This document shows, in pieces, positions 46,667-55,754 of a stretch of DNA of 64,000 nt. Source of the DNA: Clostridium sp. CX1 (GTDB lineage: Bacteria; Bacillota; Clostridia; Clostridiales; Clostridiaceae). Within the stretch, counting starts at the first letter, position 1, and each line of letters starts with the position of its first letter. The DNA lies in NCBI RefSeq assembly GCF_025398335.1, contig NZ_JAODOO010000007.1:62001-126000 (forward strand), in the 5' to 3' direction. Position numbers and translations under genes: made by a program. The notes beneath the pieces are model-generated. The model was not told the origin of the DNA. It did not search any database and saw only the letters and a program-made list of their open reading frames with translations.

Positions 46667-47665
46667 TTATATTAAATTTATCAACATTAAGGTTAACGCT
46701 GAAATTAAAGCACAGGCTGGAATAGTTATCACCCAAGCTGTAAGAATTTCCTTAGCAACAGCCCATCTTACTGCTGAAAGTCTTTTTGATGCTCCAACTC
46801 CCATTATTGAACCTGTTATTATATGAGTTGTACTTACTGGAGCATTAAGCATTGTCGCGGTAAAGATTACTGAGGATGCTCCCATCTCTGCTGTAAACCC
46901 ATTGACTGGAGCTATCTTCGACATTCTAGATCCCATAGTTTTTATAATCTTTTTACCCCCCATGCTTGTACCTAATGCCATTGCTAGTGCACAAGATATC
47001 TTTACCCAATCTGGTACTGCAAATACTGGCAAGAAACCAGCACTAACTAAAGCCATAGTAATGATACCCATTGATTTTTGTGCATCGTTGCCTCCATGAT
47101 TTAAGGCTATAAGTGCTGCTGAGCCTATTTGAAGCTTTGAAAACACCTTTGTTACTGTTGCAGGTCTTGTCTTTCTTAGAAACATATTTATTATATTCAT
47201 AAATACAAATCCTATGAAGAAACCTATTACCGGTGATAATATTAACCATAATATTACCTTAGAAAAAAGACTAGCCCAATTCACTATAATGAAAGACTTT
47301 TTAAACATTATAGCTGATCCTACTAAGCCTCCAATTAGGGCGTGAGAAGAACTACTTGGAATCCCAAAATACCAAGTTATCAAATTCCATATAATCGCTC
47401 CAACTAAAGCAGCTATTATTACCTGCTGGGTAATACTATTAGGATCTACTATTCCACTTCCAATAGTCTTTGCAACTTTCACGTTCATAAAGGCTCCTGC
47501 AAAGTTTAACACAGCTGACATAATTACCGCCTGCTTTAATGTTAGAACTCTTGTAGATACAGAACAAGCTATTGCATTGGCACTGTCATGAAAGCCGTTT
47601 ATCAGGTCAAAGACTAAAGCAATGACAACTATAGTAACTGTTAAAATAATAGTACTACTAAGCAT
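46667..47665 (-). CDS. pit: Inorganic phosphate transporter, Pit family
   Basis: Low-affinity phosphate/cation symporter in the membrane. 332 residues with about ten hydrophobic segments and the family repeats FDLINGFHDSANAIA and LNHGGNDAQKSMGI (GxNDxAN-like), plus SSSHALIGGLVGS and STTHIITGSI. Its start overlaps the DUF47 gene end by 8 bases, the standard DUF47-pit pair. The high-affinity pst operon lies just upstream. Confidence 0.94.
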   Translation of the reverse strand: MLSSTIILTVTIVVIALVFDLINGFHDSANAIACSVSTRVLTLKQAVIMSAVLNFAGAFMNVKVAKTIGSGIVDPNSITQQVIIAALVGAIIWNLITWYFGIPSSSSHALIGGLVGSAIMFKKSFIIVNWASLFSKVILWLILSPVIGFFIGFVFMNIINMFLRKTRPATVTKVFSKLQIGSAALIALNHGGNDAQKSMGIITMALVSAGFLPVFAVPDWVKISCALAMALGTSMGGKKIIKTMGSRMSKIAPVNGFTAEMGASSVIFTATMLNAPVSTTHIITGSIMGVGASKRLSAVRWAVAKEILTAWVITIPACALISALTLMLINLI

Positions 47666-48281
47666 TTTTCATTACTACTCCTTCAATGACATTTGCTAAA
47701 TCTTCACAAGCATCTAATGTATCTTCAAGATATTGATATATCTCTCTCCATTTTATAATATCCAACACATCCATATTTCCTCTGAAGATGTCCTTTATAG
47801 CAGTTCTTGAGACCTTGTCTCCTTCTTCTTCTATTCTATTAATCTCTATTATCTTCTTAGATAATTCCTTACTTGTTTTCATATTTTTTAATTCTTGCAT
47901 AAGAACTATTATTTCCTCACAAGACTTAACAATTAGTCTACTTAACATCTCTGCTTCTTCTGTGCAGCGATTTACATTAAGCATCACAAATCTGCTTGCT
48001 GTAGACTCTATGTAATCAATAATATCGTCGGTGTCTTTTGCTATAGCATAGATATCTTCTCTGTCAAATGGTGTTATAAAAGTTTTATTTAACTGTTCAA
48101 GTATCTCATGCTGCTTTTTATCTCCTTCGTGCTCCACCTCTTTAATCTTCTTCAAATTTTCCTCTGCATTATCTAGATCCTTCAAAAACTCCACTAATAA
48201 ATTGGAAGCCTTATAAGCAATATTTGCAGTTTCAATAAAAAGTTCAAAAAACTTGTCTTCTTTTGGAGTCAAACTAAACAT
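47658..48281 (-). CDS. DUF47 family PhoU-like regulator of Pit
   Basis: 207-residue all-helical protein with PhoU-like ExxxD-type repeats (IKEVEHEGDKKQHEIL and INRIEEEGDKVSRTAI) that bind metal clusters in relatives. DUF47 proteins pair with Pit transporters and probably gate them. Coupled to pit by overlap; ATG 48281 with AGGAGGG upstream. Confidence 0.92.
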   Translation of the reverse strand: MFSLTPKEDKFFELFIETANIAYKASNLLVEFLKDLDNAEENLKKIKEVEHEGDKKQHEILEQLNKTFITPFDREDIYAIAKDTDDIIDYIESTASRFVMLNVNRCTEEAEMLSRLIVKSCEEIIVLMQELKNMKTSKELSKKIIEINRIEEEGDKVSRTAIKDIFRGNMDVLDIIKWREIYQYLEDTLDACEDLANVIEGVVMKNA

Positions 48282-48647
48282 TTTATCCCTCCTGATAATT
48301 TGAAAGTATTCTTTTTCGACCTCATAAAGTATAACATAAATTTTTTAAAAATAAAACATTAAATTAACAAAACTCGCCTCTTGAAAACCTTTTCAAGACA
48401 AATTTTTATTAGACTTTTTTGTCGCTCATTTTCTTAGAAGTGCACTTTTTTGTCTTTTTTCGCCTGAAAATATTAATATTTTAGCAATAAAATCAAAACA
48501 TATTTTTATAAACTTAAGTATAACTTAAAAGTTTTTTAATCTTACTATATTGAAAACTCTTGCATAATATAATTCTATACAAAGAAAAAATCGATATTTA
48601 TTCAATACCGATTTCCCCTACTAAGCTTATTATATAATTAACTTTCT
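48282..48647. other. 366-base gap between the DUF47 gene and phoU
   Basis: Very A/T-rich. It holds the phoU terminator (48588-48614) and a small hairpin CTTGAAAA/TTTTCAAG (48380-48397). A TATACT string (minus strand, about 48329-48334) could be the -10 for DUF47-pit but lacks a good -35. No TTAACA direct repeats like those at pstS are seen and no coding frame is convincing. Confidence 0.6.
48588..48614 (-). terminator. Terminator after phoU
   Basis: AAATCG/CGATTT outer stem with TATT/AATA inner stem; AAAGAAAA on the plus side supplies the U-tract on the minus strand. It lies about 33 bases past the phoU stop. Confidence 0.62.
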
Positions 48648-49304
48648 CTATTCATTTAAGTCTATTTGTTCGCCGGTTACTAGATATATAGTCCATTCAC
48701 AGATATTTGTTACATGGTCTCCTACTCTTTCAAGATACTTAGAAACAAATAGTAGTTGAGTAATTTGACCGACATTTTCCTGACCTTTTGACATTAATGT
48801 CAGCATCTCTGTAAAGATATTTCTATATAAATGGTCTATTTCATCATCCATTTTGCATGCCTCGTAAGCTGCTTCTACATCTCCTGCAACATGAGCGTCC
48901 AATGCTTTTCTAATCATAACCTTAACTATTTCAGCCATCTTAGGAATATCAATTAATTCCTTAACATACTTTTCATTTTTCATCCTTATTGTTATTTTGG
49001 CTATATCTACTGCATAATCTGCCATTCTCTCTAAATCAGTAACTAGTTTTGAAGTAGTAACTATAGTTCTCAAGTCTATAGCAAGAGGTTGTTCTTTAGC
49101 TATTAGTTTAATGCACTTATCTTCGATTTCTCTTTGAAGTTTATCGACTAAATCATCATTTTTTATTATTTGTTCTGCTAAGGCCTCATCCTGTTTAACT
49201 AAAGCTTCTATACACTGGTGAATTTGTTTTTCAACTATACTGCCCATTCTTAATAAATCGTTGTGAAGTTCCTCTAAAGCGGAGTCAAATCCTATTCTTG
49301 TCAT
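48648..49304 (-). CDS. phoU: Phosphate signalling protein PhoU
   Basis: Helical dimer that couples Pst transport state to the PhoR kinase and restrains uptake. 218 residues in two similar three-helix halves; metal-binding type motifs around DDLVDKLQREIEDKCI and CKMDDEIDHLY. I use ATG 49304; the in-frame GTG three codons earlier belongs to the ribosome binding site AGAGGTG. It ends the pst cluster but lies 238 bases after pstB. Confidence 0.96.
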   Translation of the reverse strand: MTRIGFDSALEELHNDLLRMGSIVEKQIHQCIEALVKQDEALAEQIIKNDDLVDKLQREIEDKCIKLIAKEQPLAIDLRTIVTTSKLVTDLERMADYAVDIAKITIRMKNEKYVKELIDIPKMAEIVKVMIRKALDAHVAGDVEAAYEACKMDDEIDHLYRNIFTEMLTLMSKGQENVGQITQLLFVSKYLERVGDHVTNICEWTIYLVTGEQIDLNE

Positions 49305-49478
49305 TATACTCACCTCTTTTTAATTATTCTTCTCTTCATTATTACATATTTCTAATTATTTTGAAAGATAGTTATACCTAATCACATATAAGTATAGTAT
49401 CTACTTTAATAATATTATACTATTTACCAATTTTTTTATGATTATTGCTTAGATGGCACTGATTAATTCAACTTTTAC

Positions 49479-49518
49479 CTTATAGGACTCCTGCCATTGA
49501 AAGCAGGAGTCCTATAAG
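49479..49518 (-). repeat. 16-bp hairpin between pstB and phoU
   Basis: Perfect arms CTTATAGGACTCCTGC / complement (49479-49494 and 49503-49518), 8-base loop, 24 bases past pstB. No U-tract on either strand. Likely a 3' stabiliser or partial terminator that lowers phoU relative to pst, or a processing site. Confidence 0.6.
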
Positions 49519-49542
49519 TAGTCTAATCCAAACAAAGAATTT

Positions 49543-50292
49543 TTATCCAAACCTTCCTGTTATATAATCTTCTGTTCTTTTATCTTTTGGCTTATAGAAA
49601 ATACTTTCAGTCTTATCAAACTCCACTACTTCTCCACTTAAAAAGAAGGCTGTATAGTCTGATATTCTTCCCGCCTGCTGCATATTGTGAGTTACTATTA
49701 CTATAGTATATTTTTTCTTAAGCTCATCCATAAGTTCTTCTACTTTTAAGGTAGATATAGGATCTAGTGCTGAAGTCGGCTCATCCATAAGTAATACTTC
49801 TGGTTCTACTGCAAGAGTTCTTGCAATACATAACCTTTGCTGTTGGCCGCCGGACATTCCTAATGCACTTTTATTCAACCTATCCTTTACCTCATCCCAA
49901 AGAGCAGCACCTTTTAGGCTGTTTTCTACTAATTCATCTAGCTTATTCTTGTCCTTCACACCATGTACCCTAGGTCCATAAGCTATGTTATCATATATAG
50001 ACATAGGGAAGGGATTAGGCTTTTGAAATACCATTCCTACCCTTTTTCTAAGCTCAATCTCATCATAATCCTTATATATGTTTTTTCCTTCGAAGAGAAC
50101 CTCTCCTTCTATTTTTACGCCTTCAATCAAATCATTCATTCTGTTTAAAGTTCTTAAGAATGTAGACTTACCACAACCAGAAGGTCCTATCAATGCTGTA
50201 ACTGCATTTTTTTGTATATCCAGATTTATCTTCTTCAAAGCCTGTGTGGTTCCATAGTATAAATCAAGATCCTTTGTTTGTATTATACCCAT
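49543..50292 (-). CDS. pstB: Phosphate ABC transporter ATPase PstB
   Basis: ATPase of the high-affinity phosphate importer. 249 residues: Walker [10 protein letters not shown] (36-44), Q-loop [11 protein letters not shown], signature [15 protein letters not shown], Walker [14 protein letters not shown], His switch VTHNM. Starts 12 bases after pstA. Confidence 0.98.
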   Translation of the reverse strand: MGIIQTKDLDLYYGTTQALKKINLDIQKNAVTALIGPSGCGKSTFLRTLNRMNDLIEGVKIEGEVLFEGKNIYKDYDEIELRKRVGMVFQKPNPFPMSIYDNIAYGPRVHGVKDKNKLDELVENSLKGAALWDEVKDRLNKSALGMSGGQQQRLCIARTLAVEPEVLLMDEPTSALDPISTLKVEELMDELKKKYTIVIVTHNMQQAGRISDYTAFFLSGEVVEFDKTESIFYKPKDKRTEDYITGRFG

Positions 50293-50304
50293 TTAATGTC
50301 CTCC

Positions 50305-51192
50305 TTACTTCTTACCTGTATAGGATTCGTATATTTTTTTACCTAATATTCTAGCTGAAACATTGAATATTAAAACCATAACCACAAGTACTGCTGATGC
50401 TTTATTAGCTATTATAGATGCGTCTGGAACCATACTCTCAGAATTCAGTTTCCAAATATATACTGAAAGTGTTTCAGCTGGTCTAAACAAGCTAAATGCT
50501 GATGATTTTGTAACTAAACTAGGATCGTTAAAACGAAGCATAGGAGCACTCATCCCAGCAGTATAAAGTAGAGCTGCTGCTTCCCCAAATATTCTTCCTG
50601 CAGCTAATATAACTCCTGTTAGAATTTGTGGAATTGCAGAAGGAAGTATTACTTTTCTTATTGTTTGCCATTGAGTAGCTCCAAGTCCCAAACTAGCTTC
50701 CTTAACAGATTTTGCTGCTGCTCTTATGGCATTTTCACTTACACGTGTTAGTGAAGGTAGATTTAGCACAGTTATGGCTAACGCTCCTGAAATAAGAGTA
50801 AATCCCCATTTTGTCATATTAACAAACACTAAAAGGCCAAAGAGACCTACTACTATAGATGGTAATGATGCCATTGTCTCTATGCATAGCCTTATTGTAT
50901 TTAATACAACTCCTTCTTTCGCATACTCTGCTAAGTATATTCCAGCTCCTACGCCTAAGGGGATTGAAATAATCAGTGATACAATCAACATATAAAAAGA
51001 ATTAAAAAGTTGTGGTGCAATTCCTCCACCAGCTTCTCCAATCTTAGGATTACCAAATAAAAAGGATGGACTTAAAAAATTACCTCCCTTTATCAATATA
51101 TATCCTATTAAAGACACCAGGAGTAGTACTACAAAACAAGACACCGCATATAAAACACCAGTCCAAACCTTATCTTTTAATCTAGCATTCAT
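50305..51192 (-). CDS. pstA: Phosphate ABC transporter permease PstA
   Basis: Membrane subunit of the Pst importer. 295 residues, six hydrophobic segments; the ABC permease EAA loop is KEASLGLGATQWQTIRKVILP. Its ATG coincides with the last base of the pstC stop, so the two are translationally coupled. Confidence 0.97.
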   Translation of the reverse strand: MNARLKDKVWTGVLYAVSCFVVLLLVSLIGYILIKGGNFLSPSFLFGNPKIGEAGGGIAPQLFNSFYMLIVSLIISIPLGVGAGIYLAEYAKEGVVLNTIRLCIETMASLPSIVVGLFGLLVFVNMTKWGFTLISGALAITVLNLPSLTRVSENAIRAAAKSVKEASLGLGATQWQTIRKVILPSAIPQILTGVILAAGRIFGEAAALLYTAGMSAPMLRFNDPSLVTKSSAFSLFRPAETLSVYIWKLNSESMVPDASIIANKASAVLVVMVLIFNVSARILGKKIYESYTGKK

Positions 51193-52085
51193 TATTTAAT
51201 CTCACCTCTTTTTTCGATAGACCTTAGTATTATAATAAATACAAATGATATAATTAATAATAGTAAGGCCAAGGACCATAACGCATTATTCCACATAGTT
51301 CCTGTAAAAGTATTTCCCATATCCATAGTTAAGATACTAGTTAATGTGGATGTTGAATCATATAAACTCTTAGGAAACTTTATAGAGTTTCCTATAACCA
51401 TCTGTACTGCCAAGGCTTCTCCGAAAGCCCTTGCAAGCCCCAAGACTACTCCTGTTAAAATTCCACTTTTAGCAGCTGGTACTATTACTTTACTTATGGT
51501 CTGCCATCTTGTAGCACCTAGTCCATAAGAAGCCTCTACATAGCTTTTGGGTATAATTTTAACTGCATCTGCAGAAATACTGGCAATTGTTGGCAATATC
51601 ATAACACTTAAAACTAAAATACCAGCTATTAAACTAAAACCGGTTCCCCCAAATATACCTTTTAAAAATGGCAGTAACACACTTAGTCCAATCCAACCGT
51701 ATACTACAGAAGGTATTCCCACAAACAATTCTAATGCTGGCTGTACCACTTTTTCTCCTAACCTTGGTGAAATATAGTGCATAAAAATTGCTAACGCTAT
51801 AGCTATCGGTGCACTTATAACTACAGCACCTATAGAAACAAAAGTAGATCCTGCTATAAATATCAATGCTCCTAATTTAGGATTTTTATTATCTGGCTGC
51901 CACTGAGATGAAAAAAGAAACTCTCTCAAAGAATAGCCGTCCTTTATAAAAGTACTTAATCCTTTCGAACTTAAAAAAATTAAAATAGCGAGTGTTAAAA
52001 ATACAATTAGTAATCCGCAACATGTTACAAAACCTCTACCTAGATATTCAGTTTTTAATTTATGTGAAAATTTCCTTTTTTCCAT
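51192..52085 (-). CDS. pstC: Phosphate ABC transporter permease PstC
   Basis: Second membrane subunit of the Pst importer. 297 residues, six hydrophobic segments, with EAA loop VEASYGLGATRWQTISKVIVP that closely parallels PstA. Follows pstS with a 78-base gap and overlaps the pstA start by one base. Confidence 0.97.
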   Translation of the reverse strand: MEKRKFSHKLKTEYLGRGFVTCCGLLIVFLTLAILIFLSSKGLSTFIKDGYSLREFLFSSQWQPDNKNPKLGALIFIAGSTFVSIGAVVISAPIAIALAIFMHYISPRLGEKVVQPALELFVGIPSVVYGWIGLSVLLPFLKGIFGGTGFSLIAGILVLSVMILPTIASISADAVKIIPKSYVEASYGLGATRWQTISKVIVPAAKSGILTGVVLGLARAFGEALAVQMVIGNSIKFPKSLYDSTSTLTSILTMDMGNTFTGTMWNNALWSLALLLLIISFVFIIILRSIEKRGEIK

Positions 52086-52163
52086 ATCATCAACCTCTTA
52101 ATATTTTTTATCTTAATATGAAAGAATAATTTTAACCATTACGCTTTCTAGCTTTAAATTAAA

Positions 52164-53042
52164 TTACTTAATTTTCATATCACTAATTGGAATATATCCC
52201 ATTTTTTCAACTATAGGTTTATTTTCATCACTTACCATATAATCTAAAAATGTCTTTGTTAAGTCTTTAGCTTCTCCTTTTGTGTACATATGCTCATAAG
52301 ACCAGAAGGGATATTCACCAGTAGTTATTTTTTCCTTAGTTGCTTCTATTCCTTCAATTTTTAAGGTCCTTATATTTTTCTTAGCTGTATCACTGGTTAA
52401 TGCTGACAGAGCTAAATAACTTATAGATCCCTTTGTAGACTCCATTGATTTTTCAACAGCTCCGTTAGAATCCTGAATTTGTCCAACGGCATCATTTTCC
52501 TCAATTCCGCCCATAACGGTATCTTTAAATGCTGCTCTAGTTCCTGAACCCTTTGATCTATGAAAAACCTCAATTTTCTGATTTTCTCCTCCCACTTCTT
52601 TCCAATTAGTAATCTTTCCCGAAAATATATCTTGTATTTGAGACTTAGTTAAAGAATCAATTTTTACATCATTGCTTACAACTACAGCAAAGCCTATTGC
52701 GCACACTTTGTGATCAACTAGTTCCTTTGCCTTTTCCTTATCTAACTTTTTTTCAGCATATACATCAGAATTTCCTATTTCAGCAGTCCCTTCATAAACT
52801 AATCTTATTCCAGTACCACTACCTCCTCCTTGAACATTAATTAAGGCATTAGGATACTTTTCACTGAATTTTCTTCCAGATTGATCTGCTAATGGTTGAA
52901 GTGCAGTAGATCCTGCTAACGTAATTAATCCAGAGGTTTCAGTATTCCCTATGCTTTCATTATTTCCACAGGCTGTAAAAGCTGTGCTTATAGTTACTAT
53001 TGCTAGTGCAGCCATTATAGCCCTCAAGCTTACTTTTTTCAT
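52164..53042 (-). CDS. pstS: Phosphate-binding lipoprotein PstS
   Basis: Surface-anchored phosphate receptor feeding PstCAB. 292 residues: lipoprotein signal peptide with Cys25 (TISTAFTACGNNES), then the binding fold with LAGSTALQPLADQ and GGGSGTGIRLVYEG phosphate loops, and RSKGSGTRAAFKDTVMGG. First gene of pstSCAB-phoU, preceded by PhoP-box-like repeats and a -10 TATACT. Ribosome binding site AGGAGGG before ATG 53042. Confidence 0.97.
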   Translation of the reverse strand: MKKVSLRAIMAALAIVTISTAFTACGNNESIGNTETSGLITLAGSTALQPLADQSGRKFSEKYPNALINVQGGGSGTGIRLVYEGTAEIGNSDVYAEKKLDKEKAKELVDHKVCAIGFAVVVSNDVKIDSLTKSQIQDIFSGKITNWKEVGGENQKIEVFHRSKGSGTRAAFKDTVMGGIEENDAVGQIQDSNGAVEKSMESTKGSISYLALSALTSDTAKKNIRTLKIEGIEATKEKITTGEYPFWSYEHMYTKGEAKDLTKTFLDYMVSDENKPIVEKMGYIPISDMKIK

Positions 53043-53081
53043 TATTTAAGCCCTCCTCTTACTCTTCAATGATGTAAATTT

Positions 53082-53154
53082 AGTATAGTTTCATAATATC
53101 CTAATAAAGTTAACCTTTTATTATAGTTATGTTAATAAAAGTTAACATAACTAT
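53082..53154 (-). promoter_or_regulatory. pstS promoter with PhoP-box-like repeats and a 13-bp dyad
   Basis: A -10 box TATACT (53082-53087, minus strand) lacks a proper -35. Upstream, plus-strand TTAACC (53110), TTATAG (53121), TTAATA (53132) and TTAACA (53142) recur at 10-11-base steps, the layout of Bacillus PhoP boxes (TTAACA-like, 11-base period). The same DNA forms a perfect dyad ATAGTTATGTTAA-6-TTAACATAACTAT (53123-53154). Activation by phosphorylated PhoP under phosphate limitation is the expected control. Confidence 0.65.
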
Positions 53155-53188
53155 CTTATTTTATTCTCACTTAAGGCATTTTAAAATA

Positions 53189-53227
53189 AAAAAACATCCT
53201 CAAGCCCAAGGCTATAAGGATATTTTT
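53189..53227 (-). terminator. Terminator after phoPR
   Basis: Imperfect long stem with core AGCC/GGCT and ATCCT/AGGAT, followed on the minus strand by GTTTTTTTATTTT. It ends the phoP-phoR transcript before the pst promoter. Confidence 0.82.
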
Positions 53228-53261
53228 CTCAATTGTTATACAATTATTACAACTATTTAAT

Positions 53262-53278
53262 TTAACACAAAGTTAACA
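53262..53278. promoter_or_regulatory. Two exact TTAACA repeats, 5-base spacing (PhoP-box-like)
   Basis: Plus-strand TTAACA at 53262-53267 and 53273-53278, an 11-base period exactly matching the PhoP direct-repeat rule. It lies 28 bases past the phoR stop and about 220 bases upstream of pstS, so it may be a distal PhoP site for the pst operon. Confidence 0.5.
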
Positions 53279-53306
53279 TAGATATAAAATATTTATAAAA
53301 CTTTTT

Positions 53307-55019
53307 CTAAAATTCGTAGTTCTCAATTGGTATCTTAACGGTAAACCTACTACCTTTCCCTACCTTACTGTCAACTTCAATATCACCATTAAAGCTCATT
53401 ACAATATGTTTAACTATAGCAAGCCCTAGACCTGTTCCTCCTTGGGTTCTAGATCTAGCCTTGTCAACCCTATAAAATCTCTCGAATAGCCTTTCTATAT
53501 GCTCCTTTGTTATGCCAACGCCGTTATCTTCAACCCATAATATACATTTTTCCTTCTCATATTTTATTCCTATTGTTACAACTCCATTTTCATCTGAATA
53601 TTTTATCGCATTGTCTACCAAGTTAATAAGCATTTGTTTAAATCTGTCCCTATCTCCCCAAACGGTAGGTACCACTTCTTCTTTAAGCAAAATTCTAATT
53701 CTTTTCTTTTCCGCAGTATTTTTCATTAGATAGTAAACATCCTTAATGATATTATTTATGCTTATCTCTTCCTTTTTTTGCTCTACTCCACTCTCTATAT
53801 GAGAAAGGGTTAAAATATCATTAATTAGCCTTGTAAGTCTGTCAGCCTCGTCGTTTATAATATTTAAAAACCTTTCCTTTGTTGTAGGGTCCTCTACATA
53901 TTTTAAAGTTTCCGCAAAACCTTTTATCGATGTAAGAGGGGTTTTTAACTCATGAGAAACATTAGCCACAAACTGAGATCTTACATTTTCGAGTTTTTTA
54001 ATGTCCGTTATATCCTGTACTACTGCCACAGTACCAATTTTCTGTTCATTATTTATAATATCTGCAGTTCTTACTCTTAACTCTTTCTCTTTAGGCCAGA
54101 ATATTTTAAGTTCTCTATAATCTTCCTTGCTATCCTTAAATATATTTTCCAATTCAAAGTCTCTTATGTTATCCATTAGGTTTTCCCCTATTATATCTCT
54201 GTTAATGCCGAAAATCTTTTTCGCATAGGGGTTTATCATTATAATTTTATGATTCTTATCTACAGCTATAATACCACTATCCATGCTCTTTAATATGGCT
54301 GCTAACTTGTTTTGTTTATCTAGGGAGTCCTTTAAGGTATCCTGAAGTCTACCTGCCATCTTATTAAAAGTTATAGCTAACCTTCCTATCTCATCGGCAG
54401 AATTTACGTTAACTCTTCTGCTTAATTCTCCCTGAGAAATTCTATCTGTAATAAATTGAAGGTCTTTAATAGGCTTAACTATGGAATGGGATAACTGGGA
54501 TGCAAATATTAAAGATACTAACACGGAAAATACCATAATTAACATATAGTATTTCAAGTAATTATTTTCAACACCCTTTATAACCTGCATGGTTACAGCA
54601 CTTCTTACAATATACCCACTATTAAAAGAAGTAGCAAAGTATAATGTACTTGTACCAGTTGTTATACTGTGTCTTATACTATAGCCAGTTCCGTTCTTTC
54701 TTGCCTCCTGTATCTCTTTTCTTAAATTATGGTTATCCATATTAGTTGAATCTGCCACGGAATCACTTAATACTTTTCCATTAGGGTCAATATAAGTCTG
54801 TCTTATCATGTCATTTTTAAAGTTATCTTTAAAAAGAGCCTTTCTATCTTCCTCTTTTTCATTTCTCAGTACATTGATAATTACTTCGTTATTAATTTTC
54901 AAAGTCTGTCTCATATTCTGCATATATTGATAGTTTTCTATTACTATAAATAATATAGTCATTATAGTCAAACTAAGAAATAGAGTACTTAGCATTGAAG
55001 ACATTATTTTTCTTTTCAT
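53307..55019 (-). CDS. phoR: Phosphate-sensing histidine kinase PhoR (PnpS type)
   Basis: Membrane sensor kinase for phosphate limitation. 570 residues: N-terminal span (about 7-30), an extracytoplasmic sensing region of roughly 120 residues, second span, HAMP (PIKDLQFITDRISQGELS), PAS domain, HisKA box FVANVSHELKTPLTS with the phospho-His, and HATPase motifs NAIKYS, VEDNGVGI and GGTGLGLAI. I start at ATG 55019 with GGTGG just upstream; the longer frame would reach 35 bases into phoP. It follows phoP by 13 bases. Confidence 0.93.
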   Translation of the reverse strand: MKRKIMSSMLSTLFLSLTIMTILFIVIENYQYMQNMRQTLKINNEVIINVLRNEKEEDRKALFKDNFKNDMIRQTYIDPNGKVLSDSVADSTNMDNHNLRKEIQEARKNGTGYSIRHSITTGTSTLYFATSFNSGYIVRSAVTMQVIKGVENNYLKYYMLIMVFSVLVSLIFASQLSHSIVKPIKDLQFITDRISQGELSRRVNVNSADEIGRLAITFNKMAGRLQDTLKDSLDKQNKLAAILKSMDSGIIAVDKNHKIIMINPYAKKIFGINRDIIGENLMDNIRDFELENIFKDSKEDYRELKIFWPKEKELRVRTADIINNEQKIGTVAVVQDITDIKKLENVRSQFVANVSHELKTPLTSIKGFAETLKYVEDPTTKERFLNIINDEADRLTRLINDILTLSHIESGVEQKKEEISINNIIKDVYYLMKNTAEKKRIRILLKEEVVPTVWGDRDRFKQMLINLVDNAIKYSDENGVVTIGIKYEKEKCILWVEDNGVGITKEHIERLFERFYRVDKARSRTQGGTGLGLAIVKHIVMSFNGDIEVDSKVGKGSRFTVKIPIENYEF

Positions 55020-55032
55020 AATAGGCCACCAA

Positions 55033-55728
55033 CTATTCCCCTGTACTAAATCTATAACCAATTCCACGGATAGTTTCTATATATTTTGGTTTTTTATCAT
55101 CCACTTCTATTTTTTGTCTCAAATGTCTTATATGAACATCAACAGTTCTTGTTTCTCCCATATACTCGTAACCCCATATTTTATCCAATAAAAAATCTCT
55201 TGTCATTACTCTTCCTTTATTTTTTATTAAAATCTCAAGTAATTCAAACTCTTTTAGAGTTAAATCTACTTTTTCTCCATTTTTAGTTACTTCGTGTTTT
55301 TCTAAATCAATATTAATTCCTCCAAAACTGAAGGAGATATCTACAGGTTTAAGTGCAGTTCTTCTAAGTATAGCTTTAACTCTAGCAGTGAGCTCTCTAA
55401 TAGAAAAAGGCTTTGTTATATAGTCATCTGCACCTAGTTCTAGTCCTAACACTTTATCAAACTCTTCTCCTTTAGCAGTAATCATGATTATAGGAGTAGT
55501 AGAAATAGAATGATCTCTTCTTATTTCCTTGCAGACATCATAACCATCTATTCCCGGTAACATAACATCTAATAATATTAATTGGGGATTTTCTGATCTA
55601 GCTATTTTTAAAGCATCTATGCCGTTATCTGCAGAGATAGTTTTATAACCCTTTTGTTCTAAATTAAATTTAATTAATTCTCGGATATGCTCTTCATCGT
55701 CAACTATTAGTATTTTATCTTCTGACAT
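55033..55728 (-). CDS. phoP: Phosphate response regulator PhoP
   Basis: OmpR-type transcription factor activated by PhoR. 231 residues: receiver with DDEE acidic pocket, phospho-acceptor Asp54 in LILLDVMLPG, Lys in YITKPFS, then the winged-helix DNA-binding domain (RHLRQKIE, RGIGYRF). The likely targets are the PhoP-like repeats before pstS. It starts 26 bases after pgeF; no separate promoter was clear. Confidence 0.95.
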   Translation of the reverse strand: MSEDKILIVDDEEHIRELIKFNLEQKGYKTISADNGIDALKIARSENPQLILLDVMLPGIDGYDVCKEIRRDHSISTTPIIMITAKGEEFDKVLGLELGADDYITKPFSIRELTARVKAILRRTALKPVDISFSFGGINIDLEKHEVTKNGEKVDLTLKEFELLEILIKNKGRVMTRDFLLDKIWGYEYMGETRTVDVHIRHLRQKIEVDDKKPKYIETIRGIGYRFSTGE

Positions 55729-55754
55729 CCCTTAAACACCTCAGCCTCTCGAAA

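Noticed and set aside
48282-48400. PhoP box in the leader of the DUF47-pit operon
   Set aside because: Only a single TTAACA is present, with no second copy at 10-11 bases.
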